Below are positions 16,996 to 25,493 of a stretch of DNA of 64,000 nucleotides, in pieces. Both the position numbers and the translations under genes were made by a program. Each line of letters opens with the position of its first letter. Position 1 is the first letter of the stretch. The notes beneath the pieces are model-generated. The model saw nothing but the letters and a program-made list of their open reading frames with translations, was not told where the DNA came from and ran no database searches. Source of the DNA: Paenibacillus_AB hodogayensis (GTDB lineage: Bacteria; Bacillota; Bacilli; Paenibacillales; NBRC-103111); contig NZ_BAAAYO010000002.1 of NCBI RefSeq assembly GCF_039536325.1, positions 124,001 to 188,000 of the forward strand. The letters run 5' to 3'.

Positions 16996-18349
16996 TTACT
17001 TCGCTAATTCGGCATCAGTCTTTTTCTGGATATCGTCGTCAGCCTCCCGGAGCAGCGTATTCACATCCAGTTCGCCCTTTGCCAAACGGTTCGCATATTT
17101 CACCAGTTCGTTGACAGCCAGGGAATCGACCCGAGGATGGATCGGCGCCATCGGGGCCATCTGATTTTTGTACAGGGCTGCATAGTTTTTGCCGGCAGAG
17201 CCTCGTTTCATATCCGCACCGGTCTGCGTCTGAATATTCCGATCCTTCAGCACCGTCATATTCGCTTGCCGGGCCATCGTCGTTTGGTATTCGTCGGAAA
17301 TCAAGTATTGCAGCACTTCCATGGTCGCTTCTTTGTTGCGGGCCATGTTTGTCATGCCGATGTAGATCGGATCGGCTTGAGTGCGGGTATTCGGATAGCC
17401 GACGAGCGTCGGCATCGAGACAATATCCCAGTTTATACCGCTCAAATATTGATCCGCATATCCTTGGCCGAGCAGCGAAGCGATGTAGGTCATCATCGCC
17501 GTATTCTGATCCTTGTAAAATTGCGTAAGCGAGGGCGGGGACCCGTTCTGGGCGAAGTATTCGTCGAAAACGTCCGAATTGCGGTAGGGTTGCACAAAAT
17601 ACGTCTCGAATATCTTATCCAGCGGGTATCGCGATTTATTTGCAATTTGCCCGAAGCCGGATCGACCTTGACCAGCGACATCGGATTCATCTTGATCGCC
17701 TGGACCGCCCCCTGGCTGGAGAAGCCGAAGTACAGCTTGCCGCTGTCTTTGCGGGTCAGCTTCTTGGACAAGTCGAGCATTTCATCCCAAGTCATGCCAT
17801 CGCGCGGATAGCCGACCCCGAACCGGTCGAATATATCTTTGTTGTAGAACAAAACCTGGATGTTGTTTTGCACCGGAAGCATATACAGCTTGCCCCCGGA
17901 CGTCCGCTTCACCTCGTCCAGAAGAACGGGCTCGATCCGGTTCAGATCGACGTTGTGCTGCTTGACCAGATCGGTGATGTCATACTGAATGTTGTAGCCG
18001 TAGGCCAACTGCTCGTACGGCCGCGGGTCGTAAAAAACACGTCGAATTTTTGCCCGGCCGAAAGCATTTCCGGCATCGTGTTCCCCGGACTTGTGGGCAG
18101 CCATGTGAATTTGATTTTCGGAATTTTTTTGCGCAGCGGGTCCCCGAACCAGAAATCAATCTCTTCTTGCTTCTGGCCGTTGTTCGCAAAAAAGGTAACT
18201 TCAAACTCTTCCTGGGTCCAATCTTTGACGGCTGGAGCCGGGACCCCTATCGCTTCTTTTTCGCTATCCCCGCTTGATTTGCCGCATCCGGACAACAGCG
18301 CGAGCGCCGGAACGGCCAGCAACGCGCACCATACTGCTTTTCTCAGCAT
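16996..18349 (-). pseudogene. Extracellular solute-binding lipoprotein, two frameshifts
   Basis: Parts of one family 1 sugar-binding protein occupy three overlapping frames: 18349-17942 (signal peptide and lipobox LLSGCG, then to KFDVF), about 18040-17640 (YDPRPYEQ to KLQI) and 17595-16996 (YRNSDVFDEYF to the stop). The first break falls in a six-T run near 18038 and the second in an A/T run near 17640, each explainable by one missing base. The parts are otherwise complete and well conserved, so this is either a very recent pseudogene or two sequencing errors. No permease genes are adjacent. A cre-like box lies upstream. Confidence 0.8.
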
Positions 18350-18413
18350 CGGTAATCCACCTATTCGCCAAATTTGAAATGCGGATGTTTAAAACGCAGC
18401 AGCAACAGTCATT

Positions 18414-18427
18414 TGTAAACGCTTTAA
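18414..18427. promoter_or_regulatory. cre-like catabolite-control site
   Basis: TGTAAACGCTTTAA matches the CcpA-binding consensus with a single mismatch, about 65 bp upstream of the solute-binding protein start codon. This position would give catabolite repression of a sugar transporter gene. Confidence 0.5.
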
Positions 18428-18699
18428 TAAGATCGTATCGTGCAGTTCCCCCTGCTTGAATTGCCGCTACCCGACAGTCGAACGAACCGGCCGGTTCGCT
18501 AGTAACCATACCACTCGGACCGATGGGTCGTAAATCGCTGGTTTTTCACCCTTATACCGTTTTTGCAAGACAGACTTCGGAGCGCCGTTCAGACTATCGC
18601 CGGAGCATGCTCACCCCCGAACCGGCAGCGATCGCCGCTTTTTGCACTCTATCCATTTTTTCACTCATGCGGTTGCCCCGAGTGCGGACTGGCGCTCCA

Positions 18700-18728
18700 T
18701 TGACTTTTGTCATCGTATGGTGTATAAA
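18700..18728 (+). promoter_or_regulatory. Sigma-A promoter of the ileS T-box transcript
   Basis: TTGACT (18700-18705), a 17-nt spacer and TATAAA (18723-18728) make a strong sigma-A promoter, placing the start point near 18735, just before the T-box stem I. Confidence 0.8.
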
Positions 18729-18734
18729 TGGACT

Positions 18735-19021
18735 TAAATTAACCTTGACTGATATTCGTTGACGAGAACGAGTACGCTGCAGGTCCGATCCCCAGAGAGC
18801 CGCCCCCGTGCTGAAAGGCGGCGTTCGGTAAGCAGACGGAAATCATCTCCGAGAAGGTAGGCCGAAGCCGCAAGTAAGCCGACCCGGATTCCCGCCGTTA
18901 TACGGGACGCGTATGATAGTACGTGGCAGAGGCGCCGCAGCGTTCCGGTTCAGACCGGGCACCGCGGAACGAGGGTGGTAGCGCGAGAGCAATCTCGTCC
19001 CTTACGGGACGGGATTTTTTT
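18735..19021 (+). promoter_or_regulatory. T-box leader of ileS (isoleucine)
   Basis: A classical T-box riboswitch that reads the charging state of tRNA-Ile. Stem I contains GCCGCCC/GGCGGC-type pairing and a specifier region in which ATC (18842-18844) is the likely Ile codon. The antiterminator carries GAGGGTGGTAGCGCG near 18970-18985, where TGGT pairs with the ACCA end of uncharged tRNA. The competing terminator is AATCTCGTCCC/GGGACGGGATT followed by T7 (18991-19021). Uncharged tRNA-Ile should open the terminator and switch on ileS. Confidence 0.93.
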
Positions 19022-19054
19022 GTTTTTTTTACCAAGAAAGGATGAGAACCGATC

Positions 19055-22000
19055 ATGAGAAAAGTGGATGTCAAAGAAAAACCGAGAGCCCGCGAGCTGC
19101 GCGTGCTCGAGCAGTGGAAGAAAGACGATACGTTCCGCCGGTCGATCGCGAACCGCGAGGGCCAGCCGAACTTCGTGTTCTACGAAGGGCCCCCTACCGC
19201 GAACGGCAAGCCGCATATCGGCCACGTGCTGGGGCGGGTTATCAAGGACTTTATCTGCCGCTACAAAACGATGTCCGGCTACCGGGTCGTGCGCAAAGCC
19301 GGCTGGGATACGCACGGGCTGCCGGTCGAGCTCGGCGTGGAGAAGCAGCTCGGCATCTCCGGCAAGCAGGAGATCGAGAAATACGGCGTCGCCGAATTCG
19401 TGGAGGCGTGCAAAGCGAGCGTATTCGAATACGAGCGCCAATGGCGCGAGCTGACCGAAGGGATCGCCTACTGGACGGACATGGACGATCCGTACATCAC
19501 GCTGAAGGACGAGTATATCGAAAGCGTCTGGCACATTTTGTCCGAAATTCATAAAAAAGGGCTGCTCTACAAAGGCCATCGCGTCAGTCCGTACTGTCCG
19601 TGCTGCCAGACGACGCTCAGCTCGCACGAGGTCGCGCAGGGCTACGAAGACGTGAAGGACTTGAGCGCCACCGTCAAATTCCGCAGCGCCGACGGCAGCG
19701 AATCGTTCCTCGCCTGGACAACGACGCCGTGGACGCTTCCCGCCAACGTCGCCCTGGCGGTCAACAAGGATATCGACTACATCAAAGCGAAGCAGGACGG
19801 CGAAGTGTACATCGTCGCCCGGAATTTGGCCGATAAAGTGCTCAAGGAAGGCTACGAGACCGTCTCCGTCCACAAGGGCGCCGAGTTCGTTGGCCAATCT
19901 TACAAACCGCCGTTCGGCTACGTGACGGTCGATAAAGGGTTTGTGGTGGTCGACGCCGACTACGTCAGCGATACGAGCGGTACCGGCATCGTGCATATCG
20001 CGCCGGCCCACGGGGAGGACGACTACCGGACGACCCGCCAGCACAATATCGATTTCGTCAATGTGGTCGATCTGGCCGGCAAATACAGCGACCAAGTCAC
20101 AGATTTCGCCGGACGGTTCGTCAAAGATTGCGACGTCGATATCGTGCGCAGCTTGTCCGAGCGCGACCTGCTGTTCGCCAAGGAGCGCTACGAGCACAGC
20201 TATCCGTTCTGCTGGCGCTGCAAATCGCCGCTTCTGTATTACGCGATGGAAAGCTGGTTTATCCGCACGACGGCGGTCAAGCAGCAGCTGATCGACAACA
20301 ACAGCAAGATCGAATGGTACCCTTCGCACCTGCGCGACGGCCGGTTCGGCAAGTTTCTGGAGGAGCTCGTCGACTGGAACATCAGCCGCAACCGGTATTG
20401 GGGAACGCCGCTTAACGTATGGGCATGCGGCGACTGCGGAGAGGAATTCGCTCCCGGCAGCCGTCAAGAGCTGCTCGACCGGGCAATCGGCGAGATCGAC
20501 CCGAATCTGGAGCTGCACAAACCTTATGTAGATCAGGTCAAGGTGCGCTGCTCGTGCGGCGGTACGATGGAACGGACCTCGGAAGTGATCGACGTCTGGT
20601 TCGACAGCGGCTCGATGCCGTTCGCCCAATACCATCATCCGCTCGGCGACGAGCAAACGTTCCGGGAGCAGTATCCGGCCGACGTGATCTGCGAAGGGAT
20701 CGACCAAACGCGCGGCTGGTTTTACAGCCTGCTGGCCGTCTCCACGCTGTATAACGGGAAAGCGCCGTACAAGGCGGTGCTGTCCACCGGCCACGTCCTG
20801 GACGAACACGGCCAGAAAATGTCCAAAAGCAAAGGCAACGTCATCGACCCTTGGGACATCATCGAGCAGTTCGGTACGGACGCCTTCCGCTGGTCGCTAC
20901 TCTCGGACAGTGCGCCGTGGAACAGCAAGCGTTTCTCCAAGCAAATCGTCGCCGAGGCGAAGTCCAAGGTGATCGATACGATCCATAATGCGCATGCGTT
21001 CTATGCGCTGTACGCCGTCATCGATCAATACAAGCCGGAGGAGCACGCTTCGCGGGTATCGGACAACGAGCTGGACCGGTGGATTCTCTCCCGCCTGCAC
21101 AGCACGCTGAAGCAGGTCGAGAAAGGACTGGAGCAATACGACTTCCTCAACCCGGCCAAGCAGATCGAAGCGTTCGTCGAAGAAATGAGCAACTGGTATA
21201 TCCGCCGTTCGCGCGACCGGTTCTGGGGAGGCGAGCTGACCACCGACAAAGTATCCGCCTACCAGACGCTGCAAGAGGTACTGTTGACGTTGTCCCGGGC
21301 GATCGCCCCGTATGCGCCGCTGATCGCCGAGGACCTGTACGGCAACATGTGCGGAGAAGGAAGCGTGCATCTCGCCTTCTACCCGAAAGCCGACGAGTCG
21401 AAAATCGACGAGCAGTTGGAGCGGGATATGGAAACAGCGCGGCAAATCGTCGAGCTTGCCCGGACGATCCGCAACGATACGGCCATCAAGACGCGGCAGC
21501 CGCTGTCCGAGCTGATCGTATCGCTCGATGCGGATTTCCGTCTGGATCGCTTCGAGTCGATCATCAAGGACGAGGTCAACGTCAAGCAGCTCCGCGCCGA
21601 GCAAAGCGACGGCGGGTTCGTGGAATTTACGTTCAAGCTGAACCTGAAGGTCGCCGGCAAAAAGTACGGCAAGTTTGTCGGGCCTCTGCAAGCTTACTTG
21701 AAACAGCTGCCGGCCTCCGAAACGAAGCAAGCGGTCGAGCAGGGCTTCCTCGACACGACGATCGACGGCGAAGCGCTGCATATTACGATCGACGAGCTGC
21801 TTGTGGAGAAGCAAGCCAAAACGGGATTCGCGTCGGCATCCGGCAACCGGATCACGGTAGCGCTGAATACGACGATTACCGAGGAGCTGGAGCAGGAAGG
21901 GCTCGTTCGCGAAGTCGTCCGCGCGATCCAGGATTACCGCAAGAAGCTGGATCTGCCGGTCGAGAAGCGGGTCCGTCTGACGCTTGCGGCCGACGATACG

Positions 22001-22138
22001 CTGCAAACGGCGATCGAACGGTTCCGCAACGTACTCGAAGACAGCGTGCTGCTGGAAAGAGTCCGTTTTGCGCCGCAGCAATCCGACATGGAACTGGTTG
22101 CAATCGGGGATAAAAACTTGGGATTGCTGATCGACTAA
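19055..22138 (+). CDS. ileS: Isoleucyl-tRNA synthetase, long (type 2) form
   Basis: A 1027-residue class I synthetase that charges tRNA-Ile. HIGH is intact in GKPHIGHVLG (about residue 50) and KMSKSKGN lies near residue 590. The editing domain, with the HGEDDY segment, sits between them. A C-terminal anticodon-binding region and an extra tail replace the zinc finger of the about 920-residue form. Length and sequence style (FYEGPPTANGKPHIGH) match type 2 IleRS, the eukaryote-like form that resists mupirocin. The ATG at 19055 follows GAAAGGATGAG. The T-box leader upstream controls it and a shared terminator follows. Confidence 0.97.
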   Translation: MRKVDVKEKPRARELRVLEQWKKDDTFRRSIANREGQPNFVFYEGPPTANGKPHIGHVLGRVIKDFICRYKTMSGYRVVRKAGWDTHGLPVELGVEKQLGISGKQEIEKYGVAEFVEACKASVFEYERQWRELTEGIAYWTDMDDPYITLKDEYIESVWHILSEIHKKGLLYKGHRVSPYCPCCQTTLSSHEVAQGYEDVKDLSATVKFRSADGSESFLAWTTTPWTLPANVALAVNKDIDYIKAKQDGEVYIVARNLADKVLKEGYETVSVHKGAEFVGQSYKPPFGYVTVDKGFVVVDADYVSDTSGTGIVHIAPAHGEDDYRTTRQHNIDFVNVVDLAGKYSDQVTDFAGRFVKDCDVDIVRSLSERDLLFAKERYEHSYPFCWRCKSPLLYYAMESWFIRTTAVKQQLIDNNSKIEWYPSHLRDGRFGKFLEELVDWNISRNRYWGTPLNVWACGDCGEEFAPGSRQELLDRAIGEIDPNLELHKPYVDQVKVRCSCGGTMERTSEVIDVWFDSGSMPFAQYHHPLGDEQTFREQYPADVICEGIDQTRGWFYSLLAVSTLYNGKAPYKAVLSTGHVLDEHGQKMSKSKGNVIDPWDIIEQFGTDAFRWSLLSDSAPWNSKRFSKQIVAEAKSKVIDTIHNAHAFYALYAVIDQYKPEEHASRVSDNELDRWILSRLHSTLKQVEKGLEQYDFLNPAKQIEAFVEEMSNWYIRRSRDRFWGGELTTDKVSAYQTLQEVLLTLSRAIAPYAPLIAEDLYGNMCGEGSVHLAFYPKADESKIDEQLERDMETARQIVELARTIRNDTAIKTRQPLSELIVSLDADFRLDRFESIIKDEVNVKQLRAEQSDGGFVEFTFKLNLKVAGKKYGKFVGPLQAYLKQLPASETKQAVEQGFLDTTIDGEALHITIDELLVEKQAKTGFASASGNRITVALNTTITEELEQEGLVREVVRAIQDYRKKLDLPVEKRVRLTLAADDTLQTAIERFRNVLEDSVLLERVRFAPQQSDMELVAIGDKNLGLLID

Positions 22139-22180
22139 TTCCAATAGAACTCGGAGATCGCACAATAGATTCCATACAAC

Positions 22181-22229
22181 AAAAAAACCTTCGAATCCAC
22201 GGTCATACCGCGGAAACGAAGGTTTTTTT
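22181..22229. terminator. Bidirectional terminator between ileS and the LysR gene
   Basis: AACCTTCG (22187-22194) pairs with CGAAGGTT (22217-22224). An A run stands before it and a seven-T run after it, so it can end transcription from both convergent genes. Confidence 0.85.
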
Positions 22230-22273
22230 GCTGCTGCTGTTGCTACCGCAAGCAGCTCCAAATTCAAAAGCCA

Positions 22274-23182
22274 TTATACGATGTCCGTACGCATAAGCAG
22301 TTCCAGAAACTTCGATGACGCCGGCGAGAGCGGAGCGTACTTCAAATAAGAGGCGCTGATCATCCGCCGGGGCATGCTCTCCTCGATCTTGATCTCATAC
22401 AGCTTCTCGCTTTCCAGTTCGTCCCGAACAAAGTTTTTGATCAGACAAGCGATGCCTCGCCCTTCGATGGCAAACTGCGTCATTAGGTCCAGATTGCCCA
22501 GCTCGACCTCAGGCTCCAGCTCGATGCCAAGCTCTTTGAAGAAGCAGTCGACATGCCTCCGGGTGTTACTTTTTTTCTCCAGCATAAGCAGCGGGTAATC
22601 GTTTAATTGGGCCAGCGGAACATGCGTCCGTTTGGCCAGCTCCCTGTATTTCTCTCCTGCGACGAAGCAATCTTCCAGCTCGAGAAGCTCCAGTGTCATT
22701 AAGTCATTGTCCGGACCCGGCAAATTGACGATGCCGATGTCGATTTGCTCTTTTTTCATCAGGTCAATGATTTCGGGCGTGGTCGGATTCGTAACGCGGA
22801 TCACGATACCGGGATAATAAGTATTGAATTGGTTCATGTAAGGCATCAAGTAATGCTTGCATAGGGCTGCGCTGATGCCGATGCGGATCTCGCCGTCGAG
22901 CAGCTGTTGGACGCTCTTGATTTCCTTCTCCGCCGTCGACAGGGCAAGGAATATTTGCTTCGCATATTTAAGTAAAATTTCCCCCTCCTTCGTCAAAGCA
23001 ACCCCGCGAGCGGTACGAACAAATAACGGACAGCCGATCTGCAGCTCCAAACGGCGAATCGAGCGGCTAACAGCGGGCTGCGTCGTGAAAAGGCTTTCAG
23101 AAGCTTTCGAGATGCTTCCCTGCTCGGCAATGGTTTGGAACGTTTTCAGCAACTCCAAATTGATGTTGTTCCAGTTATTCAT
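22274..23182 (-). CDS. LysR-family transcriptional regulator
   Basis: A 302-residue regulator. The N-terminal winged helix reads ELLKTFQTIAEQGSISKASESLFTTQPAVSRSIRRLE (residues 9-45), the LysR HTH. It is followed by a linker helix and a two-lobed effector domain (about residues 90-295). It is monocistronic, convergent with ileS. The likely targets would be divergent genes, but the region upstream holds only a small ORF and a resolvase fragment, so its regulon is unknown. A TATAAT box lies about 50 bp upstream of the ATG on the minus strand. Confidence 0.93.
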   Translation of the reverse strand: MNNWNNINLELLKTFQTIAEQGSISKASESLFTTQPAVSRSIRRLELQIGCPLFVRTARGVALTKEGEILLKYAKQIFLALSTAEKEIKSVQQLLDGEIRIGISAALCKHYLMPYMNQFNTYYPGIVIRVTNPTTPEIIDLMKKEQIDIGIVNLPGPDNDLMTLELLELEDCFVAGEKYRELAKRTHVPLAQLNDYPLLMLEKKSNTRRHVDCFFKELGIELEPEVELGNLDLMTQFAIEGRGIACLIKNFVRDELESEKLYEIKIEESMPRRMISASYLKYAPLSPASSKFLELLMRTDIV

Positions 23183-23363
23183 GGCTCGACCTCGATTATT
23201 CGCATAATGAATACCTTTATTATAGTACTATTGTCCGTGAGAACACTACGGGTTCCCTGCAATTTGTTCGAATAGGAATACTTTTTGTGCATACCCGCTA
23301 TGTCATATTGGCGTTTTTCCATTTGTACGGCGGGTAGTATGATGGCATGGAAAGGAGGTCGTT

Positions 23364-23486
23364 ATGAACGACGCACACAGCTTATTCACCAGCGGCGGCA
23401 AGCCTGTGATTTCGATTGTTCACAAGGAACGCTGGAGCTATTCCATGTTTGCCATCTTAGCTTCGACGGCCTTTTTGAATATTTAG
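23364..23486 (+). CDS. Small hydrophobic-tailed peptide (40 aa), unknown
   Basis: A 40-codon ORF with an excellent ribosome site (AAGGAGG, then 6 nt, then ATG at 23364). The product begins MNDAHSLFTSGG and ends in a short hydrophobic stretch (SMFAILASTAFLNI). It lies 28 bp upstream of the truncated resolvase in the same direction. The quality of the ribosome site is the main reason to believe it. No family is recognised; it may belong with the resolvase unit. Confidence 0.4.
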   Translation: MNDAHSLFTSGGKPVISIVHKERWSYSMFAILASTAFLNI

Positions 23487-23514
23487 CTTGCTTTTTGACG
23501 AGGGAGCAGGATAA

Positions 23515-23682
23515 ATGAAGTTGGAGTATGGGCGAGTTTCGGCCAAAGACCAAAATCCGGAACGGCAACTCATTAAGTTTCGCGAGTTAGGTATCGAGGA
23601 ACGTTTTATATTTGTCGAAAAGCAAAGTGGAAGGGGGGATCGATGGAATGGACAGGGGCCTGTTGACAAATTAGCAGTGTAA
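23515..23682 (+). pseudogene. Truncated serine recombinase (resolvase) fragment
   Basis: The first 39 residues match the intact resolvase at 27741 at 36 positions (MKL-YGRVSAKDQNPERQL onward), including the catalytic Ser9. After KQSG the frame diverges into unrelated sequence and stops at 23682. The DNA differs from the intact copy at many third positions, so this is an old paralogue and not a fresh duplication. The break is likely a deletion or insertion scar, and it marks the left edge of the accessory region. Confidence 0.8.
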
Positions 23683-24201
23683 GCAAGAGTTTTGAGGAAT
23701 CATGTAGAAGTAGTCTACATGGTACTTTTTATTAAGAGGGCTAAGAAATTAAGACATCGAACCCAGCCTGAGAAACCGCACCGAGTCTGGGTACGGTTCA
23801 CGAAAGAAAGCCGGACGACATCGGATTCGGCCCGGCTAGGAATTCAAACACTATGGGAAGCATACGAACAAAAAAAACTATGGCAATGGGTAATACACGT
23901 GTAATACAAATCGTTATTTGATGAGCTGTTCAAAAACTACGGACCGCATCATGCCAGACTTATTCCAGTTTCGAATCTTGCGAGTCCGATCTAACTGAAA
24001 CGAAAACGGGCTCGCACGGCGAAAGAGCCGTTGGCGGTAGAAGATGCTCCGCCCGAACCGTTGTCGTTCCTGGAACTGGCGGAGAAGAAACGTCAGGCCG
24101 CATAGACGGAAGACGAGATCCGCTAATGCACGAAGTTGCCTTAAGAGCGATTCCATATACCATGCACTTGTTCGTTGCATAAATGAACCAAAACATATTG
24201 C
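23683..24201. other. Degenerate interval with short ORFs only
   Basis: No gene can be supported here. A 61-70 codon plus-strand frame (about 23692-23904, containing PHRVWVRFTKES) has no ribosome site. Around 24000-24100 a plus-strand stretch reads like the C-terminal part of an unknown protein (EPLSFLELAEKKRQAA then stop). Both look like decayed remnants consistent with an old insertion scar. Confidence 0.4.
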
Positions 24202-24510
24202 TTATTTAGTTATGTTAGTTGGATTACTAAATGAATTCAAATAGTTAAAATTCCCGATTTGATTGAAAGATTTCTTCTCTACATCAAATTCGAGAACAAT
24301 AATCTGCCCCCGAAGCCCTGAATTTGCGCGAGTATCTACAATCGCGATTTTGTTTTCTCCAAGTTGAACAACGGTTTCGCCTTCTGTTGTAATATAACTT
24401 TGTGGTGGTGAATTCAGGCTTAGTTCCGGTGTAGGTTTAAAAGCGATTATGGCTAAGCAAATTAATATTCCCATCAAAAGAATCGACTTCAAATTGCCTT
24501 CGGTTTTCAA
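24202..24510 (-). CDS. Small membrane-anchored protein, unknown (102 aa)
   Basis: A 102-residue protein with one N-terminal membrane helix (about residues 8-24, LKSILLMGILICLAIIAF) and a short soluble domain, probably outside the cell. The start is a TTG at 24510, 6 nt after GGGAGGAATATT. A 39-bp tandem duplication covers this start region and its ribosome site. Composition is AT-rich like the next two genes on the same strand, suggesting joint acquisition. No homologue is recognised. Confidence 0.6.
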   Translation of the reverse strand: MKTEGNLKSILLMGILICLAIIAFKPTPELSLNSPPQSYITTEGETVVQLGENKIAIVDTRANSGLRGQIIVLEFDVEKKSFNQIGNFNYLNSFSNPTNITK

Positions 24511-24565
24511 AATATTCCTCCCTCATTTCAAATTACCTTCAGTTTTCAAAATATTCTTCCCTCCC
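24488..24565. repeat. 39-bp tandem duplication over a start region
   Basis: The segment 24488-24526 is repeated at 24527-24565 with only a few differences. Each copy carries the GGGAGG-type ribosome site and the beginning of the reading frame, so the small membrane-protein gene has two successive initiation regions. Confidence 0.75.
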
Positions 24566-24724
24566 ACCTACTATGACGTTTTACGGGACCGAAAAGGTTG
24601 CGTCAATTAAAGAATAATGAATTGATCTCGTATTGTGAAATGCACCACAATATGATTTCAATCCATTATATCTGCAATATGCACTATATTATATTGTTAG
24701 ATCAAAACAAACGGCTTATGGAAA

Positions 24725-25444
24725 TTAAAAATTAATTACACTTTGCGGTCTATATATGGTCGATCCGATATAAATGTCACTTCCATCTATAACCTGGGTT
24801 TCGTCAATCCACCCACTAGTCCATGCTGAAGTTTTTGCTTCAACGCGAGGACGATCAACATTCACTACATATTCGTTCAACATTGGTTCGGATTCCCATA
24901 CGGCCGTATCGCTCGATGCTGAGCCTCCGGGAGGAGCCGCTACCGAAAAAGCAACCCCTGTAAACTTAGTTGTTTGTTTTAATACGATTTTATCAGCGCG
25001 AAACGGTGTACTTCCGCCCCAGAAGGCTTGCTGTGAGCCTTTCTCCGCGGATCTGTATTTTGTTTCAAATGGGAACGTCAACAGATCAACTCCGGAACAA
25101 AAGTTGTTTACTGTGGTTGTATTTTTTGCATCCACAGAGGAGCCATATGCAATAACTGTCTGTCCCGAATAGCAAGTCCAAGCAGTTCCCATGGGGGAGA
25201 TTTCGCTCTGACTAATATCCCGCTGACTATTAAGCTGCTTTTGGGCTTGATAGTTATTCAGGAGATTACTAGCGTCGGCTTTCGATCCTTCACCTGATAC
25301 TGTGTACACTTTGACGCCATTATTAACGCTTTCCTCTACCACTAGATTCCCTTTGGGGGAAATCGAGGCTTCGGAAGCCAGCGCAGAAGTTCCGACAGTG
25401 AGAAGTAGAGCAACACTCGTTAATGCAGTAGCGAGTTTCTTCAT
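24725..25444 (-). CDS. Secreted protein of unknown function (239 aa)
   Basis: A 239-residue protein with a clear signal peptide (MKKLATALTSVALLLTVGTSALASEA, cleaved near residue 24). The mature part is polar and beta-rich, with two Cys residues (in TCYSG and NFCSG) that could form a disulfide, and many Thr/Ser/Asn residues. The ATG at 25444 follows AGAAGGAG. It lies 49 bp downstream of the alpha-toroid gene in the same direction, and both are AT-rich, so they likely act together at the cell surface. I do not recognise the family. Confidence 0.8.
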   Translation of the reverse strand: MKKLATALTSVALLLTVGTSALASEASISPKGNLVVEESVNNGVKVYTVSGEGSKADASNLLNNYQAQKQLNSQRDISQSEISPMGTAWTCYSGQTVIAYGSSVDAKNTTTVNNFCSGVDLLTFPFETKYRSAEKGSQQAFWGGSTPFRADKIVLKQTTKFTGVAFSVAAPPGGSASSDTAVWESEPMLNEYVVNVDRPRVEAKTSAWTSGWIDETQVIDGSDIYIGSTIYRPQSVINF

Positions 25445-25493
25445 TAGATTTCTCCTTCTGATTATTTATTATATAGTGCATTATTGCCTAGAG

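Noticed and set aside
18950..20809. 619-codon minus-strand frame over the T-box and ileS
   Set aside because: Antisense to ileS and crossing the riboswitch; composition is that of a shadow frame.
23914..24180. 88-codon minus-strand frame resembling a transposase tail
   Set aside because: No catalytic residues, ribosome site or inverted repeats; it may be a remnant but cannot be supported as a gene.
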